This document shows positions 14,545-15,353 of a stretch of 15,353 bases of DNA, piece by piece (position 1 is the stretch's first letter; the number at the start of each line of letters is the position of its first letter). This stretch comes from an uncultured Lachnospiraceae bacterium (lineage in GTDB: Bacteria; Bacillota; Clostridia; Lachnospirales; Lachnospiraceae). The stretch lies in assembly GCA_910588565.1 (NCBI GenBank), contig CAJUPF010000003.1, forward strand, positions 36,981-52,333, written 5' to 3'. A model generated the notes under the pieces. It did no database searches, was not told where the DNA came from, and saw only the letters and a list, made by a program, of their open reading frames with translations. The translations under genes and the position numbers were made by a program.

Positions 14545-15165
14545 TTACACTTGCAGACCAAGCGCTGCTAATATTTTATCATAGGAATCCTGTTCTGGCA
14601 TCAGGATAAAAAATCCATTGATCATAACATCGTCGCCAAACTCAGTCTCAATAAGCAGAGCGTTATCACCTAGCTGCCCAAACTGAATTGCCGGTACGCT
14701 TAAAATCGATGCTGCCATATCTACTGATATATACGGAACCGAAGGTGTAATCATCAGATTTGTCATAGCAGATAATGCATTCAGATAAGAGCCGGCAATA
14801 ATATTGCCAATTTCTTTCAGCGCTGACAAATCCATCTCATCAAATTCTTTCTGCAAGTGACCATCTCTTCCCATCAGTTTATTGACCAGAAACTGCGCTG
14901 AATCCATCTTCAGCAAAAACATCATACTTCCTTCGATATCAGACTGTACTTCCAAAAAAATTCCGGCAATAATTTCATCTTCCGGACAAATTGCAGAACC
15001 CAGTTTTGAAGCTTCCAGCAGCTTCACCATAGGCACATTCATATCCAGCCGTATTCCCAGCATGGACGCAATGGCTGTTGTCGCATTTCCAGCCCCAATA
15101 TTTCCTATTTCTCTTAAAACATCAACGTACATATCATTGACTTCTTCTAACGTGAATTTGCCCAT
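14545..15165 (-). CDS. cheC: CheY-phosphate phosphatase CheC
   Basis: CheC dephosphorylates CheY-P and binds CheD. Both active-site signatures of the family (D/S-xxx-E-xx-N, then a Pro 22 residues later) are intact. Counted from the start chosen here they are Asp15, Glu19, Asn22 and Pro45 (DVLREIGNIGAGN) and Ser114, Glu118, Asn121 and Pro144 (SALKEIGNIIAGS). The 206-aa length fits CheC rather than the longer FliY. An in-frame ATG at 15171 would add two residues, but the ribosome site AAGGGAGG (15180-15173) would then be one base from the start; the ATG at 15165 has the normal 7-base spacing, so I prefer it. A promoter lies about 50 bases upstream. Confidence 0.95.
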   Translation of the reverse strand: MGKFTLEEVNDMYVDVLREIGNIGAGNATTAIASMLGIRLDMNVPMVKLLEASKLGSAICPEDEIIAGIFLEVQSDIEGSMMFLLKMDSAQFLVNKLMGRDGHLQKEFDEMDLSALKEIGNIIAGSYLNALSAMTNLMITPSVPYISVDMAASILSVPAIQFGQLGDNALLIETEFGDDVMINGFFILMPEQDSYDKILAALGLQV

Positions 15166-15214
15166 GTCCATTCCTCCCTTATATTTTTAAAGCCAATATA
15201 CAATCTCTGATTCT

Positions 15215-15242
15215 ATTATACCACGACTTATGATTCTTACAA
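15215..15242 (-). promoter_or_regulatory. Probable vegetative promoter upstream of cheC
   Basis: A perfect TATAAT (15220-15215) preceded by TGG gives an extended -10, and TTGTAA (15242-15237) lies 16 bases upstream as a 4 of 6 match to the -35. It sits between the PilZ-like gene end and cheC, so cheC, cheD and sigD could be transcribed apart from the upstream flagellar genes. Confidence 0.7.
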
Positions 15243-15257
15243 ATGCAAAATCAACAA

Positions 15258-15353
15258 TTATCTTCTGCTTCTGCTTCGCCTTTCTTCTTCAAAAATATAA
15301 CGGATAATTTCTTCCTGAACCTGCGCATCGTAGAAAATAAACTGAACACGCAG
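15258..15353 (-). CDS. C-terminal end of a probable PilZ-domain (YcgR/YpfA-like) protein, 5' part outside window
   Basis: The minus strand is open from the right edge for 31 codons to TAA at 15260-15258. The residues read LRVQFIFYDAQVQEEIIRYI, then FEEERRSRSRR. The pattern of a final strand (VQF), a short turn, a helix EEIIRYIFEE and an arginine-rich end is what I recall at the C-terminus of flagellar PilZ proteins, which bind cyclic di-GMP and slow the motor. Location at the edge of a chemotaxis operon supports it. With so few residues the family call is tentative; that a gene ends here is more certain. Confidence 0.6.
   Translation of the reverse strand: MRVQFIFYDAQVQEEIIRYIFEEERRSRSRR

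Overview
The window looks like a chromosomal piece of a motile, endospore-forming anaerobe of the Clostridia, most likely Lachnospiraceae. That is inferred from a complete spoIIIA operon, the tail of a fla/che operon of the CheC/CheD/SigD type, a sigma factor paired with a DUF4179-type anti-sigma protein, and strong GGAGG-type ribosome binding sites. Every gene I can support lies on the minus strand, so transcription runs from high to low coordinates.

Region 1 (15353 to 9676) is the end of a flagellar/chemotaxis operon. In transcription order it holds the last 31 codons of a probable PilZ-domain protein, a vegetative-type promoter, cheC, cheD, a small two-helix membrane protein with an acidic tail, the flagellar sigma factor sigD, a FapA-family (DUF342) protein, a short charged protein of unknown function, a SwrB-like membrane-anchored coiled-coil protein, and a membrane-anchored protein carrying only the LysM-like half of an MltG transglycosylase. 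Genes overlap or are closely spaced, as expected for co-transcription.

Region 2 (9660 to 9314) is a single-gene unit for ribosomal protein S21 (rpsU, 58 aa, too short to stand out by length), with an extended -10 promoter and a terminator with a GTAA tetraloop.

Region 3 (9312 to 4122) is the whole spoIIIAA-AB-AC-AD-AE-AF-AG-AH operon, with translational coupling at several junctions. It encodes the mother-cell half of the channel that spans the two membranes around the forespore. A SigE-like promoter is possible just upstream. A long hairpin terminator follows spoIIIAH. Overlapping that terminator, in frame with the spoIIIAH stop codon, is an unexpected 30-codon reading frame for a small hydrophobic peptide with a lysine-rich end.

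Region 4 (4045 to 1) looks accessory: an ECF-type sigma factor, its likely DUF4179 membrane anti-sigma partner, a clear terminator, and then a large secreted protein that runs off the left edge. That protein ends (within the window) in ten 30-bp repeats that all encode exactly PGGGDENPDQ while varying only at synonymous third codon positions.

No tRNA, rRNA, CRISPR array, insertion sequence or integrase was found. No intergenic stretch exceeds about 220 bases. No clearly new multi-gene system is visible; the best leads are the peptide frame behind spoIIIAH, the protein-level conservation of the decapeptide array, and the non-catalytic MltG-like protein in the flagellar operon.
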